Shown here piece after piece: positions 52,222 to 64,000 of a stretch of DNA of 64,000 bases (position 1 is the first letter of the stretch; each line of letters starts with the position of its first letter). The position numbers and the translations under genes are program-made. Source of the DNA: Stictocephala bisonia (lineage: Eukaryota > Arthropoda > Insecta > Hemiptera > Membracidae). The DNA lies in NCBI GenBank assembly GCA_035578905.1, contig JAQJVL010000796.1, forward strand, positions 309,061 to 373,060, in the 5' to 3' direction. The notes under the pieces were generated by a model. That model was not told where the DNA came from, did not search any database, and worked only from the letters and a program-made list of their open reading frames with translations.

Positions 52222-52495
52222 AATTCACTAAACACTATATTTTGGTAATGAGAAAAGGGAAATAAATTATATCAAATACATTTAAATGTTCTTCAACTTT
52301 TAATTCTGAAAACTGGTTATAATATCTAGTTCCAATGGGAATATCTACCAGCTGCAGGTGTTTACTGCGATTGTTACAAGATGTTGTCTTACTACAATGT
52401 TCTGACTGGAAAATGGTTATGACTTGTCTAATGTCTTTACAGATCATCGCATTTAGGTTAGTAGCAAGAGTTTACAAATAGAAAGACATAAAAAA

Positions 52496-52541
52496 ATAAA
52501 AATCAAAACTAACATTGGGCTTTGTTAGTTTTGATTTTTAT
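52496..52541. repeat. Perfect 19-bp hairpin
   Basis: ATAAAAATCAAAACTAACA (52,496-52,514) and TGTTAGTTTTGATTTTTAT (52,523-52,541) are exact reverse complements with an 8-base loop TTGGGCTT. Could be an element relic; size is below that of a typical microRNA precursor. Confidence 0.9.
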
Positions 52542-54704
52542 GTTAGATTTTTAGAGATTGGTATGTTAGATTAGTTATAGCTAAAATAAAAAATATTACG
52601 ATGTGTTTCGTTTTGTAAACTTTTATTTTAGGTTCTGGGTTGATCCTAAATCAATAAAATCCCTCAACCTGAATTTTGTAGATATGAGTTAGTTTTCATT
52701 TTAAATTTAAAAAATATTATTTTCTATAGAAGCATATTTTGTATTTATTACATTTTAAATTAAATTTACTTTGAAAATTGTCCTTTATGGCCTCATTTTT
52801 AAATATAAACTTTAAGAGGTCCGTTGAGTTTACTAAGGCAAAGGGACCCACAACGTACCATAAATTCCAAACTACATAATAATTACTTAAACGAATTATA
52901 AGGTGGAGATTTATAAAACATATATGCTTACAAGATAATGATATTTCTATTTTATAATCATAGGTAATTTTACCAGTAAAATATTATATAAAAACATTTA
53001 AAATAGTACCATATCTAGATTCTAGAATATTGCTTTATTATATGTAATGTACTAAATACAAGTTTATAAAGCTTTACTCAAATCTTACTTCAGGAAATGT
53101 ACATAGCGACCCAAACCATATTCTTCCAGATGATTAAGCTAATAGCTCACATTGAAGATAACTACCAGCCCATGGGTTGTAAAAGGAAAACATTTGAACA
53201 GAAAATCGCTGCATTCTTCCACATAAAGTGGTCATTAGGACACTGATAGAGACGTTACGCTATCCAAATTAGTTTATCCGTTTCACCGAACGTTTTAGAT
53301 TAGTGCCCCTTGATATCTTCTGTTTTTGACTTAAGTAGTAAATAAATAAAGATGGATTTAATTATCCAGTAGATTCATAAAGCTGTGTTTTGACTACGAA
53401 AATAGTAATATTTAATATTTAAATAATTGTATAATCTACTTATGAAAATTCAAAACTTATTATGTTGTAATTTTAAGTACAGAACTGTATTTTGAGTTAC
53501 GAAAAACTATCCCTACACTATTTAAAACTCCATATTGATGGCATAATGTTAATTCAAAGATGTGAAATATAAGTATATCTCGTAATATAATACATAGATA
53601 CATTATAAATTGTAATTTTAACGATATTTTATCTAAACATATGGTTTACATAAAACTGCGTTCGTATGATTAGTATATCACAAATCAAATTTATTTCAAT
53701 TAAATGTAATTATTTGTTCATAATAGTAATAATTATAGTAGACTTAATTTTTAAGAATTATAATTGTCCTAATAATAACTCTTTGAAATAGTAAATAATA
53801 CTAAACTATTAATGTGTGAAAAACTTTGATTAAAAGTCAAGGAACATTATCCATAACAATAATATTTTAGTTTACTTTGTAAAATACATACAATAATACT
53901 ATAAATATGTTAACCACTTAAAATCAATTATTTTCTAGCTAACTTTATCTCATTCATTCAGACAATTATAACTTGAGAACATAGTACTAAATAAAATATT
54001 AATGGTGTAATCTAAGTCCAAAACAAATCCAACACAGTATTATATCATTTATAATTTAAGTAACGGTAATGTTTTAATGCTCTATGCTTGGAGTTAGATT
54101 GCATTTTATACAGAAAAACGGTCTAACCATACATTTATTAATATAATTGAAATTCACCGAACTTGAATTTATGGATTGCACTAGATTTTTAGAATATCCT
54201 GACGTATGTTTTGTATACTTATCTACGGTTGACCCGAATTGAGGCTGGGATCTAGAACTCAACCACAATATGATTTAAGAAAAACAATTACTAAAAGGAA
54301 CCTTGTTTTAGAAATGATATTTCGTTATAAAAATAATCTAACGTGTGAATCAGGTTTATGTCTGGAAAATACAGACTTAGGGTAGCTGTTCTTAGGCACA
54401 ATTAGGGACGTTAATGAAAATCCTTTGAATTACTTAATAAAAACAATTTATTTTCCATAATATAAACATTATATTTGATAAAACATATAATTTTGTTATC
54501 TAATTTTTATTAAAACATACATCTGTCTATTAATTGTGGTTTACTGTATTTTTTTATAACTTAAAACTATGTTTCAGTAGTAGTGATTGACCCTACATAT
54601 TTTTTTGTAAGGTTTCTAAAATAAGTGATATGTTGTGAAACAATATTTATTTAAATTATATTCCATACATGTTAGGTAAAAATAAATATAGATTTATTTA
54701 TCAT
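52542..54704. other. AT-rich spacer, no gene seen
   Basis: A weak repeat at 53,091-53,200 (CAGGAAATGTACATAGCGAC, TTCCAGATGATTAAGCTAAT) resembles 56,411-56,590 (CAGGAAGTTACAATAACGAC, TTCCGGATGATAAAGCTGAC), suggesting two old copies of an unknown element. Confidence 0.5.
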
Positions 54705-54985
54705 TTTTATTTATTCATAAGACGCCGATCGTCAATATATAGTCGAATATGGATTTCGAATGAGTATGATGAGTGAAGATGAGCGAATGTAGTCATTGTT
54801 ACAAACTAAGGCCGACTATTCCGTAGAAAGTGTCATTAATTAATAGCCCAATGACAAATGAACAGCCGGTGATTATCAGCTGATCAATCTCAAAATGTAT
54901 TATGACTCTGATTGGGATCGAACTGAGAACCTTTAGTACATGAAGCTTGGATTGAACCAACTACGCTACCGACCGATTATGTTAT
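54705..54985 (-). mobile_element. tRNA-derived SINE copy, minus strand
   Basis: On the minus strand: box A GGTAGCGTAGT near 54,971, box B AGTTCGATCCC near 54,924, then a 3' part that aligns with 7,350-7,490 of the first SINE (shared GACGCCGATCG, ATTGGGCTA, and the TGATGAGTG/GAATATG stretch). It lacks the ACGTGGTT central block present in the other two copies, so it is a different subfamily sharing the same 3' half. The tail is at the low-coordinate end (TTCATAAGACGCC). Confidence 0.8.
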
Positions 54986-55159
54986 TTCATGTTAAACTAT
55001 ATCATCGTCCGATAAGTCTCCTATGTTCTCCTGTGGTATGTTCAAACACGACAACCCGCTGAGATTCTGTTATATGGCAGAAAAGTTTAATCCTGATTTT
55101 CTACAACTAAATTATCTCCCACAATGAGTCTTGTAAGAAGGTTTTCAGAAGCAAATATC

Positions 55160-55570
55160 TTTATAATGGAGAAATAAGATATATTATGTTGTCCAATCAC
55201 TTTTATTTAATACACTACATGTTTCGATCCTTAGATCATCTTTAGGTGTTAATTGAAACAAAATATCTTGAAGGCAACAGTAAAAATTTAAATTAGTTAA
55301 AACTTATTAAACTGAAAATAATACAGCTGTTTTGGTTAGCTAGTTGTTGTTAATATTATTGTTAATAACAACTAGCTAACCAAATCAGTTTATTATTTTA
55401 TACATTTTCAGATTAATAAGGTTTAACTAATTTAAATTTTTATTGATACCTTCAAGATACTTTGTTGCAATATACACCTGAAGATGATATAAGGATCGAA
55501 ACATGTAGTGATTGAAATAAAAGTGATTGAACAAGGTAATATATTTTATTTCTCCTTTATATATTATTTC
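55160..55570. mobile_element. Foldback element, arms of about 195 bp
   Basis: Left and right halves are reverse complements over almost the full length: TTGGTTAGCTAGTTGTTGTT near 55,334 mirrors AACAACTAGCTAACCAA near 55,382. GGAGAAATAAGATATATTA at 55,168 mirrors the reverse complement of 55,538-55,556. The loop is only a few bases at about 55,355. Each arm contains CTGAAGATGATATAAGGATC followed by GAAAC (right arm 55,478-55,502; left arm reversed at 55,221-55,246). No coding capacity; a non-autonomous foldback transposon is the simplest reading. Confidence 0.85.
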
Positions 55571-56025
55571 CAATCCAGGGCCAATATGACTATTATTAAA
55601 TATCTTTGTATAGGCCTAATTTTATTTGCCCATCCTATTGCACAGTGGTGTTTATTATTGAGTTAAAATAAGGACATGGTAAAGTATTTTTATAAAATGT
55701 TAAAAATAACTTATTACATATTTGACATGTTTCCTAAGCATAAATGAATAATATTAGTTTATGATTATGTAATTTATTTTCATTCAAGAGGGTTAGATCA
55801 AAAATGTAGTTTACAAAATCTACCTTAATAAACTAACTGAAAAACACATTTTTAAACAAGTCCAAGGTACATTGAGGAGTGAATATATAAATAAATAAAA
55901 AAAAACCTAATACCATAGTATTTATATTCAAACACTACAAAATAATAGATTTCTTTATTTATGGATGTAAGGTATGACTTACATTCCTATTTTTGTTAGT
56001 TTACAATTTAGTTTATATATACATG

Positions 56026-56068
<43 letters not shown>

Positions 56069-58879
56069 TATTCTAATATAATGTTTGTTTTTGTATGTTG
56101 TGTTGTTATATACTTAGATTTAAGCAACGTATATTTTATAACAAGAAAACTACAATATAAACAATATTTATCCCTATATATAAGTTCTATTTTTACGCTA
56201 TAGTCAGTAAAAACTAAATAGAATCTTTAAAACTTATTGACCGAAAATCGTATCCAACATATTATATATTTCATTATATACGATATAATGACTAATTTCA
56301 GATATTTTCAGAACTATCATGTTTTAAGTAATACAAAGATAACTAAAATTTATTTTTAAATAGAATACTCATAAATTTGTCATTTTATTAATTAAACTTT
56401 TTACTCGTTACAGGAAGTTACAATAACGACCCCAAAGCAAACGGTTATACTGTATAAATGTTTTGATGTTACATCTTCTTCAGTATACCAACATCAACTA
56501 ACCGAGTGTTTCCGGATGATAAAGCTGACAGTTCATAATTAAGTGGAAACTGTATTTCCTCTTGTAAAACTGAAATGTTTGAAGAGGATAATACTTCTTT
56601 TTACATTCCAGTGATTCTTAAAACCAAACTACACATAAATATAAAACACATAATAACATAATATATAGTATATTAATTGTTATTACTACGAACTTAATTA
56701 GCTAAATTAAAATTAAAAACCAACCCTTGATTCAAACATTGCATACTTGTATAAGCATTTACTAGGAAGTTTCAGTCATATTTTTTTCAAACAAAGTCTA
56801 TAATTTAGAGTTATACATTGCAGAACCGTGTAATTATTGACTTTCTCTTTAGCTGGATATGATAGTTTTCTGGAATTAGCTCTTTATTGCACGCGTAAGA
56901 AAATTAATAACTTTATGGGATTAGATCACGTTTATTTAAACTGACTCTACCCACCGAGACCCAAAGTAGAACTAAACAAGAGAAATTCAAAGTCAGACAC
57001 CCATTATAAAAGAGTCCCTTCACGCTTCTCAAATAACCCTGAGATATCAAATAAAAAAATAATGTGACGTGCGATGCCAAAAGAAATAGTAAATAATTAA
57101 CAAGGAACAGAAGTCTAGTGAGAAATAAACATAATAAATATTAATCATACTTAATGATTTCAAAGCATAACGCAATCACTGTTCGAAAAATATCTTATTT
57201 TAAATAGTTATGCTCATCAAATTGTCACGTACGATAGCATCAGAATGAACCATATAAATAAACGTTCTTATTCCTCAGATGTTTGTTGCTATGAAATTTC
57301 TATGTCACATTGCCAGTATAAAAAACTTTTTACAGTGATACTGTAGATACTCACTCCCTATATCATAAAAGTCATAATCGATCAAAAAAATATAAAAAAA
57401 CTAATAAAAATTTTACATTGGACACAAGATAATTTTACGTTAAAAAAACTATTCTTTAATTGTAAATGCCATGTGAGGGTGCATTTGGTGCACTGTAGAT
57501 ATTTTTTAGAAATACACTGTCAAGTCTCAGATATTTTACTGGCCGTAAGAATGTCATATCGTAAAGCAATGCTATAGGTGGAGCCATAAACAGCAGATAA
57601 TGTAACATTTATAGTCATATTTATGTGGACTAAAGGTCTACAGTAAAACGCAGACCCGCCATGTTATGTATTATTTTGTACTGTAAATCCATAGCAAATA
57701 ATTTACAAAGTATTATTTATTCAAACTAACATATAACTCTTTATAATTAATATCAAAATAAATGTTTATAAAGTTAACACATTTACATTGTATCTAAGTT
57801 ATTTTTACAGTTTTATAATCTCATAATACAAAAAATATGTTATGTTTGTCTTTAACTTTTAATTGTAGGGTAAACACAATTTAACTTTAGGATACAAGTT
57901 AACATGTAATGTTTCAAGAATATGGTTATCTACCATTAAAATAAACTTCTTTATCATCAATACCATCATGGTTATAACGTTGATAGAAAGAGGAAATTGT
58001 AAGGAAAACAATGAGTAGATTATATTAGTCCTTGTTTATAACAACGCACATTATATAATTTAAAAATATTATTTGAAAAAGTATAAATTGAATAAGCATG
58101 TTTATTTTAATGATAGTTTGATAAAACATTTGCAATTGAAATATATTAACTAAACGAAATATTGTAACATTTAAAAATGTGGTTAATTCTAAATATACAT
58201 TTAACTATTTTAGTTTATGCCCCATTTTCCCAATGAATGTAACTTAAATAACTCCTACCAACAACAAATCTAGTAAAATATACAACAAAAATATACAATA
58301 AATAAATTTTACAGTTGTAAGATTTACTAGTAATTAAATTACAGCATGCATTATATATTGTATGCTCTAATTAACATGTTTAATAACCTATCATAAAGGT
58401 ACTTAATGATATATTTTCCACACATTATTTAAAGTTTTCTCCAAGGAGAAAGTTAGAGCCTCGAGTAAAAAATGGGATTAGACAAGGCTTTACTTGCAGA
58501 TAGGGGTTGGTTTCTGATTTTGGATTCCGTATAACCTAATCTGGGACTTTTTAATAAATTAAATTTATTGTTCTGTCACATAATCGAGTAAAACAACTGT
58601 TTGCTGTATAATAAACTTTCTATTTAGTTATTTACCTACTGATACGTGTTTTTTATTATAATTTTTGATTTATGTAAATAACTCGTGTGAAGAAAATCTT
58701 GGTGACAGTTTGTCAACGGTTGCAGATGTCACTGATTTAATATATTCACATAACACTTAGATATAGTTTACATCTCGTAACAAAAAGATGTAAAACACTG
58801 ACAATATTTTTCAATTAAAATCATAACTTTCTTAATGGAAAACAATGTCGACACGACAACAAGTAATTTATAAAACCCG
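55571..58879. other. AT-rich spacer, no gene seen
   Basis: Apart from the TA run at 56,029-56,064 and the weak repeat at 56,411-56,590, nothing recognised. Confidence 0.55.
56029..56064. repeat. (TA)18 microsatellite
   Basis: Uninterrupted TA dinucleotides over 36 bases. Confidence 0.95.
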
Positions 58880-61300
58880 AAAAAGAGAGGCTAAATGTGG
58901 AATTGTGTTTAAAGGACAGACTTAAGACCCTCCATCTCTAAATAAAACAATTTCCTACAAAGGGTGACTTCCTTCCTTCAACCACTTACTTTCAAACCCA
59001 CACACATGAGGCTAAGTGGGATATATTGTTATAACGAACGATCCAATGCCCTTCAGCATTCAATAAAACACTTTCTAGAGAAGTAAGGTGACTTCCTTTC
59101 TTTCATAACAACAACTATTTACCTCTAAATCTACACGACAGGCTAAGTGGGATATTATGTTAAAAGGAACGGTCCGAGTCATTTCAGCCCTTAAAACACA
59201 CTTTCTAACTAGGTTAGGCGACTTTCTTCCTTCATTGCAACAACCGCTTACTTATGAACCCAAACACGAGAGGCTAAGTGGGATATTATGTTAAAAGGAA
59301 CGGTCCGAGTCATTTCAGCCCTTAAAACACACTTTCTAACTAGGTTAGGCGACTTTCTTCCTTCATTGCAACAACCGCTTACTTATGAACCCAAACACGA
59401 GAGGCTAAGTGGGATATTATGTTAAAAGGAACGGTCCGAGTCATTTCAGCCCTTAAAACACACTTTCTAACTAGGTTAGGCGACTTTCTTCCTTCATTGC
59501 AACAACCGCTTACTTATGAACCCAAACACGAGAGGCTAAGTGGGATATTATGTTAAAAGGAACGGTCCGAGTCATTTCAGCCCTTAAAACACACTTTCTA
59601 ACTAGGTTAGGCGACTTTCTTCCTTCATTGCAACAACCGCTTACTTATGAACCCAAACACGAGAGGCTAAGTGGGATATTATGTTAAAAGGAACGGTCCG
59701 AGTCATTTCAGCCCTTAAAACACACTTTCTAACTAGGTTAGGCGACTTTCTTCCTTCATTGCAACAACCACTTACTTATAAACCCAATCACGAGAGGCTA
59801 AGTGGGATATTATGTTAAAGGAACGGCCCGAGACACTTCAGCTTTTAAAACTCAATTTCTAACTAGATCAGGTGACTTCCTTCCTTCATTGCAAACAACC
59901 ACTTACTTATGAACACAAACATTAGAGACTAAGTAGGATATTGTGTTAAAAAGAATGGCCTGAGACATTCCAGCTCTTAAAACACACTTTCCAACTAGGT
60001 CAGGTGAATTACTTCCTTCATTGCAACAACCACTTACTTACTGTATAAACCCAACCACGAGAGGCTAAGTGGGATATTATGTTAAAGGAACGGCCCGAGA
60101 CACTTCAGCCCTTAAAACACACTTTTTACTAGGTCAGGTGACTTCCTTCCTTCATGACAACAATCGCTTACTTATAAACCCAACCACGACAGGCGAAGTG
60201 GGATATTGCATTTAAAAGAACTGCCCAAGACACTTCAGCCCGTGAAACACACTTTCTACCTAGATCACGTAACCTCCCCTTCTCTTTTGACAACAATCGC
60301 TTACTTATAAACCCAATCACGAGAGGCTAAGTGGGATATTATGTTAAAAGGAACGGTCCGAGTCATTTCAGCCCTTAAAACACACTTTCTAACTAGGTTA
60401 GGCGACTTTCTTCCTTCATTGCAACAACCGCTTACCTATGAACCCAAACACGAGAGGCTAAGTGGGATATTATGTTAAAAGGAACTGCCCAAGACACTTC
60501 AGCCCGTGAAACACACTTTCTACCTAGATCACGTAACCTCCCCTTCTCTTTTGACAACAATCGCTTACTTATAAACCCAATCACGAGAGGCTAAGTGGGA
60601 TATTATGTTAAAAGGAACGGTCCGAGTCATTTCAGCCCTTAAAACACACTTTCTAACTAGGTTAGGCGACTTTCTTCCTTCATTGCAACAATCGCTTACT
60701 TATAAACCCAATCACGAGAGGCTAAGTGGGATATTATGTTAAAAGGAACGGTCCGAGTCATTTCAGCCCTTAAAACACACTTTCTAACTAGGTTAGGCGA
60801 CTTTCTTCCTTCATTGCAACAACCGCTTACCTATGAACCCAAACACGAGAGGCTAAGTGGGATATTATGTTAAAAGGAACTGCCCAAGACACTTCAGCCC
60901 GTGAAACACACTTTCTACCTAGATCACGTAACCTCCCCTTCTCTTTTGACAACAATCGCTTACTTATAAACCCAATCACGAGAGGCTAAGTGGGATATTA
61001 TGTTAAAAGGAACGGTCCGAGTCATTTCAGCCCTTAAAACACACTTTCTAACTAGGTTAGGCGACTTTCTTCCTTCATTGCAACAACCGCTTACCTATGA
61101 ACCCAAACACGAGAGGCTAAGTGGGATATTATGTTAAAAGGAACTGCCCAAGACACTTCAGCTCTTAAAACACATTTTCTAACCAGTTCAGGTGACTTCT
61201 TTCCTTCATTGTAACAACCTCTTACTTCTGAACCCAAACACGAAAGGCTAAGTGGGATATTGTGTTTAATGGAACTGCACAAGATACTTCAGCCCTTAGT
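58880..61300. repeat. Satellite array, 131-bp unit, about 18 copies
   Basis: GAGAGGCTAAGTGGGATATT recurs at 59,268, 59,399, 59,530, 59,661 and 59,792, exactly 131 bp apart. Copies from about 59,137 to 59,760 are identical by eye. Outer copies (58,880-59,140 and 59,900-60,250) are diverged. From 60,188 a second unit type appears, with GATCACGTAACCTCCCCTTC in place of GGTTAGGCGACTTTCTTCC. It alternates with the first type to form a repeat of about 395 bp (60,481 and 60,876). Several minus-strand frames are artefacts. Confidence 0.97.
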
Positions 61301-64000
61301 TAAATTATGTCTAACGATGTAAGGTCATACAGAAATGATAAAAATCACATATTACTATACTGGATAAAGTTTAGATAAATATTGTATGATTTTTGTTACG
61401 CACTCACTAATAAGAGTAGTAAACAATTATCTCATATACAATGCTCCCAACTTGAGCATTGCTACCAACTGTCTGACTAGGACCCATTGATATTTTATTA
61501 CACTTCTATACATACACAAACACAAAAAGAGTTGTAGTAATTTCTTGCTTCATTAGTGAGCAAAGCGGCGTGAACCTAACATTACGTTAAATACGAGTCT
61601 GTATTCCTCTCACCCTAACCAAATACACATTTACTAATTGGTCAAATTCTTACTGATTTCCACTATACAACCCAATTGTTGGTGTTTTGACCAACGTTTT
61701 ATACACTTTATATTATATTCTGCTTAAAACGTAAAATATGCATAATTTTAGATCTTCATACTAGTTCTTTGTTGTAACCATAAAATATAGTCTAATGTGT
61801 GACATTAGATTCATTTTACTCTTCAACGATATTTCCTTTTACTTACTTTGGCTTGATGGTTAAAAACCGATCATTTAAAAACTAAATTGAATATCAAGTA
61901 AGTTAGCTTCCTATAGTTACTATATCAAATAAAAATGCAATGCCCATAAATATCAAACATCTTTCAGTTAATATTACAAAAAAAACTTTACTAGATAGAT
62001 TATTTTCTATTTGGTGATAATTTGCATTTTAACCACCTCTTAATAATGTTAATTAACCTCTTAATAATAATGTAGTTTTTTTTAATTTAAACAATTTATT
62101 GTTTATATGTAGGAAACATTTTAATTTTAGTAGGGTTTTATATTATAAGTAAAAATACTATTTTCACAGTTGTTTTATTTGTTATGATATTATTATTATT
62201 CAAAACAGTTCTTTGATGCGTTTTAAAATAAAATATTTGAACTTTTAATATAGTTAAGTCCCAAATAGTTTGTTCGCTTTTCTATTATGATTGTAGTTTA
62301 TTCTAAATTGTTTCTCTCACAGTTTATTGTTATTTAGTTTATTTAGACATTAGGAATTTGTTCACTCATAGTATAAAGATTAAGGGAACAAGCGATCAAA
62401 ATCCTTTTAACAAATTCAAATATTAAAATTTTAACGTATATTTAAAACAGGACGTCTTCGTTTAGTGAAGACGTGACTTGGTAATAATCATATACCTTCA
62501 ATAAGCCTTAAATTTCGTCATTATATGTTTCTCAACTTCCCTTCATAAATCATTAATGCTTACAATGTTTTAATTAACCTGTTATTATATAAATGTTATT
62601 ATAAAGAGATTCATTGAATAATCATTTGCACATCATGTCAAATAGTTAAGGATAAGTACTTTTAAACCTTAGTTTATTTAAGAAAGAAAGTAAGACTAAC
62701 TTAGCTACATTTAAATGGCACATCGTAAGAGGCTGATTGTTCTGTGTTTCTCAGTGGTTATTTCTAACTGGGAATTGGCAAGTTTGTTCACGTTTATAAA
62801 GTTTATGTGACTTCACTCAACCCTCCTTTACATTCGTCTTAGTTTTTATTGTTAATCTCTTGTGTGCTTGTTAAAATTGTTTATTACTTCTATGTACTTT
62901 AGGATTAAATGTTACAATTGAAAATAAATTAAAGAAAACTATTTTTCATTGGTGATTATTTTACAAAATTGGTTTCGTTCTACACGTATATAATTTTATT
63001 CATCGGTAGAACTAAGATTTATTTATTTATTATATTTTGAGTTGAGTCTGTGTATTTAAATTTCAAGTGTTTTGGTTTCGATTGCATATTAAATCATCGA
63101 GTTAATTAGACATTTGGATACTTTACCTTGTATAAAAATACCTAAATTTTGGGATATTTTTACATAGTATCGTTACTATTAGTAATATTAAAATAGTACT
63201 ATTACTTTACACTGGATAGTATTCTTGGTTAATAGTATAGACCACTATAGTTGATAAAAAACTGGAATTAATAACACATTTGCAAATTAAGCTTTTTTAA
63301 ATCGTATTATATGAATATATTATTTTAATGAAATTTTAAAATTGTAACTAATTATTTAATTTGTGGAAAAAATTTACTAGGATTTTCTTGTCCTTTTAAA
63401 TCTATTCAATATTTAGGTAGTGGGAGATAAGAATACAGAGTTACATATTAGTAAGGCCAAAATATTTATACACATGTGGTATGATTTGCGGTGTTGATTT
63501 TATAAACACGTTATTAGTGTACTGATTATATACAGAAAATGTCCTTGGATTTACATTAATGATCAGGTTAATACTACAGGAAATTGTTTTATATAATTGA
63601 TAATATAAATAATATAAACTTGATTTTTAACTATACTGAAGTTGAAATTGAACCTGAGAACTACGTAGCTTTTCATGTGGAAAACCATGTGTATTGTAAG
63701 ATATTTTGGCTAATGGGTAATATTTTTATAATTCCTGGTTCAAAGGTATTGTTAGTGTTCTGAAAAGATAATCATAATTTAAAATTTAATCATTTTTGTA
63801 TAGTTAATTTAATTAGTTAGCATTAAAATTTTATAGTACACATGTGAAATCACTTAAATTTAGTGCTCATTTATGTTTTATTTTTCAGAACACAGTTTTA
63901 AATTGAGAACGAATCCATATATTTTTAATTTTATGTTTCATTAGTTACGTTTTAAGAATCATATATATCATTTATTTTGGTTGTATGGATATATTTACTA
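61301..64000. other. AT-rich spacer, no gene seen
   Basis: No coding frame or element. Short hairpins at 61,439-61,461 (CAATGCTC..GAGCATTG) and 62,452-62,475 (ACGTCTTC..GAAGACGT) are the only local structures noted. Confidence 0.55.

Noticed and set aside
55478..55502. Active hammerhead ribozyme
   Set aside because: Core words are in the right order but the base after CTGAAGA cannot close stem II as the consensus requires; kept only as a motif finding.
1..64000. A previously undescribed multi-gene system
   Set aside because: No cluster of intact genes exists; all recognisable coding DNA is retroelement relics.

Overview
This window looks like AT-rich, gene-poor nuclear DNA from an arthropod, most probably an insect. 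The reasons are an R1-clade-type LINE, Penelope-like elements, tRNA-derived SINEs, large homogenised satellites, long AT-rich spacers, an assembly gap (about 122 N), and a degenerate CCTAAC-rich block compatible with insect-type sequence. No bacterial operon, phage or CRISPR is present, and I found no convincing host protein-coding gene, rRNA or tRNA gene. The species cannot be named from the sequence.

Layout. 1-2,030: plain AT-rich DNA. 2,035-2,962: decayed Penelope-like GIY-YIG fragment enclosed by an inverted repeat, with a second relic of its flank at 5,100-5,250. 4,262-4,690: GC-rich minisatellite (about 101 bp). 5,570-7,700 (minus): non-LTR reverse transcriptase relic, interrupted by a 33-bp minisatellite that seems to have grown from its own coding DNA and by a tRNA-type SINE with a 6-bp target duplication that restores the reading frame. 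14,925-15,960: 142-bp satellite. 16,257-16,334: small inverted repeat. 18,511-18,690: second SINE. 19,384-19,505: gap. 22,368-25,400: small inverted-repeat elements. 31,680-31,985: 38-bp repeats in opposing orientation. 35,225-35,410: inverted-repeat element with CCTAAC-like core. 35,645-36,510: 5'-truncated LINE 3' end. 38,735-40,830 (minus): the best preserved element, a Penelope-like retroelement with reverse transcriptase and GIY-YIG parts. 41,970-43,622: 41-bp satellite with 6- and 12-unit block duplications. 50,100-51,560 (minus): R1-like LINE relic. 51,714-52,221: 257-bp tandem duplication. 54,705-54,985: third SINE. 55,160-55,570: foldback element. 58,880-61,300: 131-bp satellite with near-identical and higher-order units.

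There is no gene network here. The biology is that of mobile elements and satellites nesting, truncating and amplifying. The most unusual signals are a GG(C)TAAGTGRG motif shared by three otherwise unrelated satellites (two carry a perfect 5' splice-site consensus in most units), the minisatellite born inside an RT frame, and a hairpin motif (CTGARGATG...CGAAAC) shared by the Penelope-like 3' region and the foldback element. I do not see evidence for a previously undescribed multi-gene system.
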